Shown here one piece after another: positions 24,056 through 35,125 of a DNA stretch of 64,000 nucleotides. The translations under genes were made by a program, and so were the position numbers. The notes beneath the pieces were generated by a model that was not told where the DNA came from, ran no database searches, and worked only from the letters and a program-made list of their open reading frames with translations. The first letter of the stretch is position 1; every line of letters begins with the position of its first letter. Source of the DNA: Ariolimax columbianus (Eukaryota; Mollusca; Gastropoda; Stylommatophora; Arionidae); contig JAVGWX010000003.1 of assembly GCA_036924085.1 (NCBI GenBank), positions 129,301,023 through 129,365,022 of the forward strand. Reading direction: 5' to 3'.

Positions 24056-24239
24056 AACCATGGCCGGTGTTATGCAATGTTATACAGTTATCTCTTACGA
24101 CATGCTCTCTGTGAGGCAATTGTGCTATCCTTGTCCTTGTCATACACAAAGACCCCGGCTCACCACTCGGGCAGAACTGCAGAACATCTAAAAACATACG
24201 CTCACATTAGAATGTAGAACAAAACAAGAGGACACCAAG

Positions 24240-24522
24240 ACAGTATTAATAGTTTACTAAAGTAAAGTAGCCCATAGCATTACTGCCGTAAGGGTGTGAG
24301 GTGTTAGCGATCTCACATTTCAAAGGCTCGGCTATATAAGGGCGGTAGCCATCTTCTCCCTCGCCGCTTTTACTTCCCGGACCGAAACGGTACCCATTTA
24401 AGGCTGGGTCGACCCGGGACCCGTTGCGGTCTGAAAAAAAACATATCCGCCTCAACTGGGGAATGAACCCAGGACCACTCATATGTGAAGCCAGCTCGAT
24501 AACCACTACGCTACGTGGCTCC
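24240..24522 (-). mobile_element. tRNA-derived SINE
   Basis: On the minus strand the 5' end (24522 downward) reads GGAGCCACGTAGCGTAGTGG plus TTATCGAGC, a clear A box. About 40 bp later comes CCTGGGTTCATTCCCCAG, a T-arm and B box with one change from the consensus GGTTCRANTCC. The head can fold roughly like a tRNA. The body continues toward 24240 with GGGTCGACCC and AAACGGTACCCA (plus-strand reading). The SINE 5' end lies about 25 bp from the 33-bp array. The minus open frame 24506-24246 is not coding. Confidence 0.85.
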
Positions 24523-24546
24523 CCATATTAGCGTGACACCTAATAT

Positions 24547-24843
24547 CCCAGTGCTCTCCTTGAGGCTTCACACACTTCTCCCAGTGCCCTCCATGAGGCT
24601 TCACACACTTCTCCTAGTGCTCTCCTTGAGGCTTCACACACTTCTCCTAGTGCTCTCCTTGAGGCTTCACCCACTGCTCCCAGTGCCCTCCTTGAGGCTT
24701 CACACACTTCTCCCAGTGCTCTCCTTGAGGCTTCACACACTTCTCCCAGTGCTCTCCTTGAGGCTTCACACACGTCTCCCAGTGCTCTCCTTGAGGCTTC
24801 ACACACTTCTCCCAGTGCTCTCCTTGAGGCTTCACACACTTCT
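24547..24843 (-). repeat. 33-bp minisatellite made of transposase C-terminal codons (9 copies)
   Basis: The plus-strand unit is CCCAGTGCTCTCCTTGAGGC plus TTCACACACTTCT, period 33 (24547, 24580, ...). On the minus strand, in frame with the last readable transposase block (CIPKEAFLKCFQQW), it encodes an 11-residue repeat, EKCVKPQGEHW. This matches the usual C-terminal WxKCVxxxGEYFE segment of mariner transposases. One unit has drifted (EQWVKPQGEHW). The repeat thus originated by tandem amplification of the gene's own 3' codons. Confidence 0.93.
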
Positions 24844-25850
24844 CAAAGTGGTCTCACCATTGTTGGAAGCATTTCAGAAAAGCCTCTTTGGGAATGCAAT
24901 GCAGCTGGGTCGTTAAATTCTACATAATGTCCTCTCGTGACTCAAACTGAGTCCCTTTCAGTGGAATCTAAAAACCGCGAGGAGTCATGTCGGGAGAATA
25001 TGGGGACTTGCTAATCAGAGGAATGTTGTATGTTGGTAAAGAAAGTCTGAATCGGATACGAAGAATGGGCGTGTGCGTTGTCATGATGGAGCTGCCAAGT
25101 TCCCGTTGTCCACAGGTCCGGTCGTTTGCGTCGAACATCAAAGGTGACGGATGACCTCTAGGTTGTACTCTTTGGTAATGTTTTGACCTTCGGACTTGTG
25201 AGACTCAACCCATCGGGACTAAAACAAAAACGGTGAACATGGCTTTGACATTGCTGCGTACCCGCCTAGCCTTTTTCTCCCCGTGGATGACGAATATCTT
25301 CTCTGTGACGACTGCAGCTTGGTTTCCAAGTCGTACCCATTAGCCCTCGACTCATCATCACGTGATCACAGTGTTCAAGAAGTCGGGGTTGTTGTCTGCG
25401 CAGTCTACCATTTTATGTGAGACTTCGAGACGGAGTTCTATCGGCATGAATTTCGCGGACACACTCCACATAGCCAAATTCTCGCTCAAAATGGAGTGCA
25501 CTGAACCAATCCTTATCCCCACCTAATCTGCAAGTTTTCGGATGGTGATACGACGGTATAGTAAGACCAGGGTACTTGGTCAATGATCTAATCATTTCGG
25601 TTTGTTGAGGGTCTACTCTACAGGAACGTGATCCGCCGATCACCGATGAGTGGCCATTGTTGAAGCGATAATACTACTTCTTAATGTGTGTCATACTCAC
25701 GGTATCATCACAGGAAGCCTGTAGAATATTCCGAATAGTTACCACTTGGGTATCGCCTAGATTTTTGCAAAATTTGATGCAACACTGCTGCTGAATTCCT
25801 TCCGTAATTTCGCAGTGAATGAGAACCCGACATGTGCTTACTACATTCAA
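24844..25850 (-). pseudogene. mariner transposase pseudogene
   Basis: All main landmarks of a DD34D mariner transposase are present in order on the minus strand, spread over several frames. The N-terminal HTH region has QQQCCIKFCKNLGDTQ at about 25790-25740, then YYRFNNGHSSV near 25670-25640. A decayed SGRPSTSR block follows. The first catalytic block, NPDFLNTVIT, continues as DES after a frameshift at about 25345. The second catalytic Asp lies in WQLHHDNA at about 25105-25080. The third block, SPYSPDMTPRGF (about 25005-24970), has lost the Asp: family members have CDF or CDY here. The C-terminal SREDIM and CIPKEAFLKCFQQW are followed by TGA and the repeat. The missing third Asp, stops and frameshifts make it non-functional. 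Confidence 0.92.
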
Positions 25851-25997
25851 CACTGAAAGGCTGACTGCCAGTGACTGGCGAACTTTGCGGGGGTGGGGGG
25901 GGGGAACAAATTCACGTATACGCATAACAGTCCTCTATACATTTCTACTGAAGGACTACGCCCATGTTTCATTGGTTTTCGCGGTTAAAAAAAAAAA

Positions 25998-26018
25998 GTT
26001 AGGATACTTTTTGAACAC
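25998..26018 (-). repeat. mariner 5' terminal inverted repeat
   Basis: On the minus strand it reads GTGTTCAAAAAGTATCCTAA, typical of mariner-family ends. It lies about 150-200 bp upstream of the first transposase block. A TA target duplication is not clear on this side. Confidence 0.65.
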
Positions 26019-26144
26019 ATCTGGTAATAAGGATTACAATGGAATCCTCACCAAACTTATTATTGTCTAGCAGAGAATTATAAGAAGCAGAGACTGGGTC
26101 AAATTTGACTGCTGGGATGCAGAGTAGTGTAGGCAACTTGTATC

Positions 26145-26275
26145 GCAGAGGATGCGGATTATTGTTTGCTAAATCATAATGGTAAACTTGCATTCGCATC
26201 CTCCCTTCCCCCAGAGGATGTATTGTTTGCTAAATCATTTTGATGAACTTTCATTCACATCCCCTCACCCTCTTT
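26145..26275. repeat. ~69-bp direct duplication
   Basis: TTGTTTGCTAAATCATAATG followed by AACTTGCATTCGCATCC occurs twice with modest divergence. Just after it, TTCCCTCCTCCATAAAAC is also duplicated (about 26307-26350). Confidence 0.8.
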
Positions 26276-27900
26276 TTCTCTAATCCCACCAACATCATCC
26301 ATGACTTTCCCTCCTCCATAAAACACATTTTTCCCTCCTCCATAAAACTTTATTCCTCGCCCCTGTAACGACCTCAATGGCACTTAATGGGTATCCTGGT
26401 GTAAAGCCGATTTCGTTTGCACTGTTTTATCTCCTGCAGTGTTATAATGTTTACACCAATATGCACTAGTACAATACTAATATCCGTACCAGTTCTAAAA
26501 TATTGTAAGCCTTGGCCTCTCCTTGAAGAGCGCATGTGTTCAACAACTACACGCACAATTATCCTGCCCTGATGCAACCTCTCCACCTCGGCGCTTGGTC
26601 TACTTTGTTTCTTAATGTCTGCCTCATGTTCTGTTCTCTATGTGTGCATTTGCTCTGCCCAGGTTCTCTTGTTCTGGTGATTCTAAGACATAGACTGTTA
26701 CGTATTTCTGTCACCTTAATGTATGTCTCATTCAACACGAGCGATACTTCATCTCATGTTCCATTGACACATGTCCGGTTCATTCCAACTGTTCTGCAAT
26801 GGTATTCTTAATAAAAAAAAAAAAAGCAAACCTACGTTACGGTCACATGGTATTCGTGAGCGACAAAGACGAAAAGAAAATAACTAACAAATCAGACTAA
26901 AAATAAAACTGTGCAAAATTAGAGGTTTAAGTAGCAGCCATAGCTTCGTGTGTCAGGAAAATGGGAGACACAGAATGTCAGTTAAGAAATTGAACTAAAC
27001 AAGAAATTGTCAATTAGATCATATTTGACGGTACAAGAAACTGACGAAAGCGAGAAGAAATCGTCAAAATAAAACCAAGCCACATAAGATAAACAAATAT
27101 CAATAGGCACACTTTCAAAGATATAGAGAAGAAAACCCAAAAATAACATATATTTAAAACAGAGAAATAGTAGAGGAAAGGAGAGCTGAACGAAAAGGTA
27201 AGCCGAAACTTGCGCAAACACATGGTATATACTCCAGCCATGAGGCATCTCAAAAGTAAATTTAAACGGTTGTTAAGTTCAAACCAATGTCGATCATCGG
27301 ATGCAGTGACACGATGTCTACCTTTCCCAGGAGTCCGGGGCTATTGAGGTGGCCTCAGTAATCCTGGACGCCAGGGCAAAAAGTCACGTGGATTGTCACG
27401 TGGATCTGATCCTCAGATGATACATTTTCACTCCACGCGTTTGTCCAGTCTTCCCTTATCATCTCTCTCTTGTCCCTCCCCCTTCTCTTTCTCTATGTAT
27501 TTAATGCTTCTTATTATTTTCTATTCCCTAATGTCAGGACCTTTTTTCTGTATGTGTCCATACATTATTTGAGCTTGTGTGTAATAATAGTATCCATTTC
27601 TTCTTTGGTCCACTCAATTTCATATTTGGCATAACGTGTATAACACTTTCCTGGCACATTCAAGTATCGGTGCTTTTACACAGCTTTTCATATCAGGTTT
27701 TGTTTTCGGTCGTGATTTGTTATCGTTCGATCTTTGTCACTGACGAAGGCCTAGCGGCTGTAATGTATGTGTCGTTCCGTTTCTCCACGGAGCCATTATC
27801 TATATAAGTTTTAATTGACTTTGGACGTCCAGTACATGTCCAGCTTCGACCTATTTATTTCCACACAGCTAACTTTGTAGAACCAATTATATCTCTCCAT
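26276..27900. other. no recognised gene
   Basis: Contains an A-run at about 26811-26825, hydrophobic short frames on both strands (26536-26811, 26982-27253) and a small GTCACGTGGAT duplication at 27383-27405. No domain is recognised. Confidence 0.4.
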
Positions 27901-29110
27901 TCTGCACAGGAACACGTATATCGTGGTGTGGTTTTAGCTCTTATTGTTCACCATGTTTCAGAGATATACAATGGAACGAACTTTAGATTGTATTTGACGT
28001 TTCTAATATTTTGATTTACATATGCTCCATGATGTAATGAAAGCTACTCTCTCGTGTTGCGTATTCGTATTGGGGTATTTTCGTTCCTACCTCCTACTGT
28101 TACCAAGATATAACAATAATTCAACATCTTGCATGAGTTTATCTCTAAACACAATCTGCTGTCTTTAGTTTAATTTATTATCATAACTATCGTTTTTTTG
28201 TAATCCGTGTATTCCCAGTCCTAACGTTCAGGAACTCTCACCAAATATATTTATGTTATGTCCCCGTGATTACAGTTAAAGAACAAAAGCGGCCCGTCAT
28301 CGGCAAAGTCAAGATCATCAATATATTTGATCAAGACCATTGAAATACATTTCTGTTGTCTAATATTGTTGTCTTCAAATTCCAGTCAATTTCTAGTAGA
28401 AAGAAAAATGATGATAAGAAACGTTCCAGTCGTACATCAGTTCATAAAACGTCATCATTATCTGTCATATCTTAAAACGTTTTCTTAACTATGGTATTGA
28501 ACTTCAAAGGCACTCCGTAGTGTCTGGAAAACTTCCAAAAAGATTATCTACCTAATCTGTCAGTTGCCACTTGTCTATGAATCCGATATAAATTGGTACG
28601 TTTTATAAACGACTGAATTCAGGTATTATTTGCAGTGACTTTTTGAGGTTTGCGTAATGTTTCTGTTGAAGTGTCAATGCCTGCTTTAGTCATTTTTGCT
28701 GAAATACCACCCGGACCAGTGGTTTTACCATCTCACAGTAGCATTAGGTCTTTCTTGATTTCTGCTTTGTTGGGTTTTCGCAATTAACTTTCAATTCAGT
28801 TTCTACCGACTGGATAAATGCCTTGGATATCTTGTGGAACTGGTCTATTTACAAGTTCTTCAAAATTGTCTGCAAATGCTGTCATCTTCTCTTTTGTGAT
28901 ACTAATTAAATGTAGCAGCTTATCTTTAAATAGCTTGATTGTATATTATTGAAATCGTTTTTGTGCGCTTGAGCGGGTATTTTCTTAATCCTTTTGCTGC
29001 AACATATTCTGCCTTTCTTGCTAATTCTTATATATTTTGTTCCGTGTCTCCACTGATGCACTATTTTACTTCTCTCTTCGATTCAGTATATATTTCCTGC
29101 TTGTTTTGCT
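27900..29110 (-). pseudogene. LINE ORF2 remnant (pre-RT, RT, C-terminal part)
   Basis: A decayed minus-strand non-LTR retrotransposon. The pre-RT region at about 28900-28700 reads TAFADNFEELVNRPVPQDIQ and then DGKTTGPGGISAKMTKAGID, the standard 'LKNGKAxGPDGIxAE' block. The catalytic box region at about 28330-28290 reads KYIDDLDFADD, so the two Asp are still present. Further down, fragments of the FTYLGS and LYxSETW blocks appear in shifted frames to about 27900. Upstream to about 29110 is a RNKIYKELARKAEY-like linker. Stops and frameshifts are frequent. It may belong to the same group as the copy at 20.15-20.85 kb. Confidence 0.82.
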
Positions 29111-29499
29111 TCTGTTCAAAAGTGCCTTCGTTATTTTTCAAATCCTTATTTTTGGCATACTTTTTGTTATTATTTTTATGCTCTATGTTGGGTGATCACT
29201 TTCCCTCAGACTTTTCCACATGTCTCGTCCAACATATATTATATTTATCGAAGAAGCCCTTCTGCATTCTTTATTTGTTCTAGTTGTTGTATCAAATGAT
29301 GCCTATTTGATATTGTAACTTTTAATGTCTCTTGCATTTCTTAAAGCCTGAAAAATCCCACATTAAATTGGTTTATGTGTATATATGTTATTGAACTATA
29401 GTTGTTTCATCAATATTGTGACTAAACTAATATGGCGGTCTGATAATACATATGTGATTCTACATAAGTTTACACCGTGTAATGATGATCTGAACGTGG

Positions 29500-29500
<1 letters not shown>
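29111..29500. other. no recognised gene
   Basis: T-rich sequence next to the LINE. The hydrophobic plus-strand frame 28939-29283 is an antisense shadow of the LINE. Confidence 0.45.

Positions 29501-29501
<1 letters not shown>

Positions 29502-29563
<62 letters not shown>
29502..29563. repeat. (TA)n / (TG)n microsatellite
   Basis: About 26 TA dinucleotides followed by TGTGTGTGTG. Confidence 0.96.
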
Positions 29564-29564
<1 letters not shown>

Positions 29565-29639
29565 ATTTTCTATTATGTGGGTACCACATCTGTAATATAT
29601 GTTAGTTAATATAGGAAGTACCGACTAACGGATGACATG

Positions 29640-29960
29640 ACATAACACATGCCATGATTTAGTGGTTCGTTTAGAGCATCATAGATGGCACCTAACAGGC
29701 TACGGGTCTACTTTGTTCTAGTGTTTGAGTCTATTAAGATGGCTTGTACATCGGTTAACCACCCTCGGCGGCACTTGTTTCAACGTAGCTAAATAATAAG
29801 CTGCTCGAGCCTAGAACGCTAAGCAAGAAATCCTCCTCCCGGCTACATCCAGCTCATACCAGAGCTGGAAACTGCACCGGGGCATCTGCCACTGTGGAAG
29901 TACATGTCGACTAAGGACTAAGTACTCCATCTGGAACATGTACTTCTAGTTTAATAACGG
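29640..29960 (-). repeat. dispersed repeat family R, copy 2
   Basis: Inverted relative to copy 1 at 23815-24055. Plus-strand landmarks are GTTTGAGTCTATTAAGATGG, GGTTAACCACCCTC, GGCTACATCCAGCTCATACC and ACATGTCGACTAAGG. Its first 75 bp also match 50695-50770. It is a multicopy interspersed element of unknown type. Confidence 0.82.
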
Positions 29961-30242
29961 TATGGGGATCATAAAATCGGGCTATATCGTAGCGCTTTCT
30001 GTCTGGATTATATCTTCTCAAATACACAATTTAAACTGAAAATAAAGCACACTGTCAGTTTCAAAAAGTCAACCTTTCTCTTTCAAGAACTGTAAGTGAT
30101 GGATATATGTTTCAGACACCCCAGAGTTTCTCGCTTCTATAATCTTTCATTGTCCAGATTTCGATCTCTACATAATGGAATATCTACACTGAAATACGGC
30201 TATGCAGGAAGCCAGCACAGAAACATGGATACGATTTTGTCA
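29961..30242. other. no recognised feature
   Basis: Short unique sequence between repeat family R and the 8-bp array. Confidence 0.4.
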
Positions 30243-30334
30243 TCTTGTGATCTTGTGATCGTGTGATCTTGTGATCTTGTGATCGTGTGATCTTGTGATC
30301 TTGTGATCTTGTGATCGTGTGATCTTGTGATCTT
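30243..30334. repeat. 8-bp tandem repeat with 24-bp higher order
   Basis: CTTGTGAT and CGTGTGAT units. The T/G pattern repeats mostly as two CTTGTGAT plus one CGTGTGAT, a partial 24-bp superunit. Confidence 0.95.
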
Positions 30335-30544
30335 GGTTTATATTGCAATTGTTGTCATTTTGCATTGTCATCAATTTATAATTTTCTTTGTTGTGTACTG
30401 TGTGCTTTTAACATTCTGGTTTGCTATATTTATTCAACTTATATGTGTCGACAATTCGTTGTATATTCGTTGCTATTCTAGCGTGAAACATCATTTCTTC
30501 TTCTACTTCTTCTTCTTCTTCGTACGATGTCAGATATCAACTTG

Positions 30545-31310
30545 AATTTGTTCGAAGAAAGCAGCAGTCATAGAGCTTATCTAGTGTTGGCATTGGTGAT
30601 GGCCACATTTGCTTTCTCTGGTCCTCGTATGTTGGGCAATTTTGCATCAGATGTGCAGCGGTCATTTTCCCTGTCCCACAGGTGCATTCGTCAGTAGCAC
30701 CTTTCATCAGTTTATTGAATAGATGGTACCTCAGTCTGTTCTAGCCTGTGGGGAGTCTTACGACCACGACCTGCTCTCTTCTGTTCAACTGGTAATAGGC
30801 ATGATTTTTTAGTGCAGCCAGTATGTTCTGTTTATTATTTAGCCATGAATCTGGCCCTAATAAACCTTTTGAACTCTTCGTAGGTCACACTAGAATCTGG
30901 TTGTGGCAACCTTGCGCCTTCTTTTGCCAGTCTGTCTGCCTCCTCGTTGCCTTGATTGTTACAGTGGGATGGAACCCACTGTACCACTACTCTTTTGGGT
31001 GTGGTCTGCTGGCATCGTTGACAGAGTACTGCTCTTGAGTCATTACGTTCTGTATTTTTCTTGCTTTAAAGTGCTGTAACCACGGACAGGGCATCTGCAA
31101 ACAGGACTATTTGGCTTTCATTGCTTTCACATGTGAGCATTGCTTCTACTGCAGCCTTCAACGCCTCTGCCTCCGCTCTGAAATTACTGAAACATCATTT
31201 GAACCGTGCCTTCTTCGGGAAATATTAATATTAAGTTTTGCTTCAACCGTCCACATATTCGGTGAGGCGCACTAGTAACTATGACTAAGTCATAACTATC
31301 TTTTTCTTCA
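30545..31310 (-). pseudogene. LINE remnant: RNase H and C-terminal segment
   Basis: Same family type as the 0.6-1.7 kb fragment. On the minus strand RVVVQWVPSHCNNQGNEEAD at about 30995-30935 is the RNase H block, followed by RLAKEGARLPQPDS and TYEEFKRFIRARFMAK. The C-terminal segment at about 30730-30610 (CHLWD/ENDRCTSDAKLPNIRGPEKA in a decayed frame) corresponds to the terminal Cys/His tail and the CPxYxDQR region. It has several stops and no RT domain. Confidence 0.83.
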
Positions 31311-31669
31311 GGAATGTTCAGAAAGTAGAGTTGTATTCTAGCTGTTTAAGTATTGCCAAAGTTAAATTGTAAACATTTTGAAACCTGCACACCTCAGTGT
31401 ATGCTATCAACCTGGACTGGTCAAAGATCAAGCTAAAACTCTCTCCGTGTCTTCCAAATTGCTAATATTATTTCGTAAGTTCACGCAATCTACGTTACTC
31501 TGCGACACTGTACATTATGCATGTCAGATTGTTCGTGTCGCCATGTAATTTGTGGTCTATACAAAAGTATGTACATGGATTTTATCAAAATATTTCGCAC
31601 CCTAGATCAGCTAGCTTAAGGGTTGGGGAAAGGCTGATTCAGAAACTGATAGTGCTCTATCACGCTCTT

Positions 31670-31674
<5 letters not shown>
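31311..31674. other. no recognised feature
   Basis: Unique AT-rich sequence. Confidence 0.4.

Positions 31675-31717
<43 letters not shown>
31675..31717. repeat. (CT)n microsatellite
   Basis: About 20 CT dinucleotides, almost uninterrupted. Confidence 0.97.
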
Positions 31718-31720
<3 letters not shown>

Positions 31721-31839
31721 CACACTCTCTCACTCTTGTTGTTTGTTTATGTGTGTCTGCGTGTCTATTGTCTTGCTGGGTGTGATATATTTAAGCGCTT
31801 CTAAAAGTTTGCGTATATATGAATATACACCAGTACCGG

Positions 31840-32403
31840 ACCAAATACACAATTATCAGCATGAAATAACCAACAAGACGCAATTCCCTTACACAACATG
31901 CAACATAAAAACGCAAGCAAATAACTGTCGTACACAATTATCAACACCAGAACACAAGTACTGAACTAACGTACACTGCGATCAATAAACGGACACCATC
32001 GTGCAACTCATGTACACAATGATCAATATGCGAACACCAGCGTACAACTCCCGTACACAAAGATCAACGTGAAAACACCAGCGTATAACTCACGTACACA
32101 ATGATCAATATGCAAACACCAGCATACAACTCACGTACACAATGAGAAATATGCGAACGCCAGGGTACAACTCAAGTACACAATGAGAATTATGCGAACA
32201 CCAAGGTACAACTCCCGTACACAATGAGAAATATGCTAACACCAGGGTACAACTCACGTACACAATGAGAAATATGCGAACACCAGGGTACAACTCACGT
32301 ACACAATGATAAATATGCGAACACCAGGGTACAACTCACGTACACAATGAGAAATATGCGAACACCAGCGTACAACTCACGTACACAATGATCAACAAGA
32401 GAA
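31840..32403. repeat. 41-bp minisatellite, about 12 copies
   Basis: The unit is ACAACTCACGTACACAATGA plus GAAATATGCGAACACCAGGGT. Copies from about 31980 to 32400 are close. Those at 31840-31970 are eroded. The variants GATCAATATG and GAGAAATATG define two subtypes, with the GAGAAA type in the middle. Confidence 0.93.
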
Positions 32404-33099
32404 CATCATTTTACCATTCATATTCAAACATTATGGAAGAAATAACAATGGACTTACCTCGCCGCTTATTGGAGGAATCAGCTGAAAGCGGAGAGACAGA
32501 AAAACAAAATTATTACTTCAAACTTTTACCCGAAACATTCAAAGATCTTGATGTAAATTGTGATAATTGCACTTAGAAAATAAATGCTTACATATAGCGA
32601 ATTAATATTTCGTTTTTAAAAATCAAACTAGGCTGAAAAAATAAACAATAAAAAACCACAAAAAAAAATAACAAAAACAGAATTACATAACTGAAAAAAT
32701 TAAAGAAACAAATACTCGCTCGCATTTACAAAGAAACCACATGAATACTTCATTGATTGTTCTGATTGGTTATTTGATACCACGTAAAGAAATGAAAGTC
32801 CTCATATCCAAATACGGTCAATTTATTCCAGTCCTGGCTAGCCTGAAATCGTATCCATCATCATTTACATCGACATCCAAGCACACACTATAAATTATGC
32901 CAATACGTTTTTTTTTCTCACTTTGCGATATCCTAGTAAAATGTTAGTTACATTTGATGGACAAACTATTAAGTTTAAGAGAAGTGAGTATGTTTGAGAT
33001 TCGATTGCACTGCAGTATGCATATCCGATTTGTATTCGTCTTTTCTGACATGCTTCTTCACGTTAACGTGAAGAAATCAAATGAAATCAATGGTAAGCA
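32404..33099. other. no recognised gene; contains a 22-bp palindrome
   Basis: A/T-rich, including A-rich runs near 32640-32700. A short plus frame (32388-32576) has no domain. Confidence 0.45.
33054..33075. other. perfect 22-bp palindrome
   Basis: TTCTTCACGTT followed directly by its reverse complement AACGTGAAGAA. It has no spacer, so it could extrude only a tight hairpin. It may simply be a dimeric protein site or chance. Confidence 0.8.
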
Positions 33100-33720
33100 T
33101 TAGGCACTCGTATCTCCATAGAGCTTTACCAAGACAACTACTGGTGATGGCTATGTCTGCTTTCTCTGTCTGTTCGTCATATGTTGGACACAATCTTAGT
33201 TAACGTTTAGTAGTAATTTTACCAATGCCATAAAGACATTCGTCAGTAATATGTGTCGCTATGTTTAGTAGATGTACATCAGTCTGATGTGGCCTGTGTG
33301 GAGTCTGCAGATGACTAATGGTGCACCTGTTGAGCTGGTCAGTTGCTTCCTACTTGTTTCCGTATTTACACCTGGTAAACCGCAGAAGTTATATGCATGT
33401 CAGGATAAGGTGGTATAGCACCTTCCCATCACAGTTTGTCAGCTTCTTCATTATCATCGATATGGACATGGAATGGGATCCTATGTACCACAGTACTTAA
33501 GAACTGGAGATGTAGCCAATATAATACTGTCCTTCGTTCCTTTACGTCTGTGCTATTTGAACAATTGTGCAGGAAGCACTCATTGGCCATTTGTGAAAAG
33601 TACAAATTATGTGTGTGTGTTTTCATCTATCATTTGAACTTCTAATGCAGTTTTCAAGGTCTTTGTCTTTCTGCTCTGAAATTACTAAAGCTGCTGAAGT
33701 CAGTTGTATCCATTTTCACA
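33100..33720 (-). pseudogene. LINE remnant: RNase H and C-terminal segment
   Basis: Third member of the RNase-H LINE type, minus strand. LQFLSTVVHRIPFHVHIDDN at about 33520-33460 aligns with the QWVPSHCNNQGN position of the 31 kb copy, and EEADKL follows. The C-terminal part at about 33290-33150 matches the end of that copy (RMSLWHW, RTDRES). It is more diverged than the other two. Confidence 0.7.
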
Positions 33721-34026
33721 CACAGTTCACGGAAATTTTACGGCAAGTGTTTATTATATCGTTATTGATATTTCATTTTCCGTTTTGAAAGTTATCAACA
33801 TTTGAATACTTTCACATTTCTCAAATCAGTTCAACAGTCCTGTTGCGCAAAATTAGAACGCTGATATTAAATTTGCAAGTATCATATCGTGCTTCTCTGA
33901 TGATCGGTATCGATTCGAGCCGGAGAAGAGATATGCCCTCCTCGTAGGGTGCCGTCCGATGCATGTTATTAACGTATCCCATACCTTTGCTTAGACTTCA
34001 CTATGCATTCATATATCTCTCCCTAT

Positions 34027-34034
<8 letters not shown>
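33721..34034. other. no recognised feature
   Basis: Unique AT-rich sequence leading into the CT microsatellite. Confidence 0.4.

Positions 34035-34067
<33 letters not shown>
34035..34067. repeat. (CT)n microsatellite
   Basis: About 16 CT dinucleotides within T/C-rich DNA. Confidence 0.95.
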
Positions 34068-34071
<4 letters not shown>

Positions 34072-34187
34072 ACACTTTCCACTTCCAACTCCCTTTGCAT
34101 ACACCGCTCTCTTATCATGTTCATATTCTATTTACGTATCTTTATATGTGTGTGTAAGTGCATACATTTCTTGTTGATATTTTAAAA

Positions 34188-34470
34188 GGGAAAATGGTTC
34201 ATAGAGCCGACTTCATTGCACCTGGCGCCCCCATATGTGTCACTCCCTGTCAGTGCTGAAAGTGCCAACGACAGATCACAAACTCCGTAGCTCCAGAGGC
34301 GGCTCTAAATTTTACTCTGACTTCGTCAGGTACTCATGTATAGCTCGGTCGACTGAAAGAAGTGGTCACACCACAAACAAATCCCTAACTTCCCTGGTCT
34401 GTCAAACGAACACGCCGTGATTATAATCTGGTAGATTTGGATTGTAAACACACGCCCCCTTGGTCATACG
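34188..34470 (-). mobile_element. SINE family S, copy 1
   Basis: Plus-strand left end AAATGGTTCATAGAGCCGAC plus TTCATTGCA. The right part is GGTCTGTCAAACGAACACGC plus CGTGATT, followed by a TTTGGATTGTAAACAC segment. Both ends match 38025-38300 in the same order. There the right end is a recognisable tRNA-like promoter, so this copy is the same SINE with a decayed head. Confidence 0.7.
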
Positions 34471-34496
34471 CCCCTTTCCCTTTTTGTTTCCTCATA

Positions 34497-34523
34497 CATG
34501 TGTGTGTGTGTGTGTGTGTGTGT
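34497..34523. repeat. (TG)n microsatellite
   Basis: About 13 TG dinucleotides. Confidence 0.96.
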
Positions 34524-34860
34524 TTGAGTGTCTGCCTGCTTGCGTGTGTGTATTGTGTCTCTATGAAAATAAACGTTTATTGGTATGTGTTAATAAGTTA
34601 TTATCATTGATTCTTTTATTAATATTTTTGCATCTGTGAGTATTTGTTACTTTTTCACTGTTACACTGGGTAACATAGATGTTTTAGTGTAATCATTTTG
34701 ACCCCTTCTTGTTTCACTTACACGTTTCTAACCAGCAATACTGTAGTAGCTAAGTTGTTTTCGTCTCTTCTTTGTCCCTGGCGAAGGTCTTGTGGTCGGA
34801 AAGTGGGTTGCGCTTAAAATGTATGACCCGGAAATGTAACCGAAGCATGCGATGTATGTG
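34524..34860. other. no recognised feature
   Basis: Unique AT-rich sequence. Confidence 0.4.
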
Positions 34861-34861
34861 T

Positions 34862-35125
34862 TTGTCGTCTATTGATCATCTTTATCCCCGCAGTTAAGAT
34901 TGTTTATCAACTATTGATCATCAATATCACAGCAGTTCGATTGTTTATCAACTATTGATCATCTATATCACCACAGTTAGATTGTTTATCAACTATTGTT
35001 CATCAATTTCACCGCAATTCTATTGTTTGTCAACTATTGATCATCAATATCACCGCAGTTTGATTATTTATCGACTATTGATCATCAATATAACTGCAGT
35101 TCGATTGTTTATCGATTATTTATCA
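34862..35125. repeat. 41-bp minisatellite, 6 copies
   Basis: The unit is TTGTTTATCAACTATTGATC plus ATCAATATCACCGCAGTTCGA. The period is 41 bp with slight drift. The sequence is unrelated to the other 41-bp array at 32 kb. Confidence 0.93.

Larger units (their letters stand above)
24547..26018 (-). mobile_element. mariner (Tc1/mariner) transposon, degenerate
   Basis: The element has a 5' terminal inverted repeat at about 25998-26018 (minus reading GTGTTCAAAAAGTATCCTAA). A transposase pseudogene follows, and then the 33-bp array where the 3' end should be. The second inverted repeat was not found. It was probably lost when the array expanded or when the SINE at 24240-24522 inserted. Confidence 0.85.

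Noticed and set aside
24440..24522. Functional tRNA gene
   Set aside because: The A and B boxes are tRNA-like, but the arms do not pair fully and a SINE body follows.
24515..24916. Plus-strand 133-codon frame (LSLRLHTLLPV repeats)
   Set aside because: Antisense of the transposase-derived array. The meaningful frame is on the minus strand.
28939..29283. 114-codon hydrophobic plus frame
   Set aside because: Lies largely antisense to the LINE linker. The T-rich composition explains the hydrophobicity.
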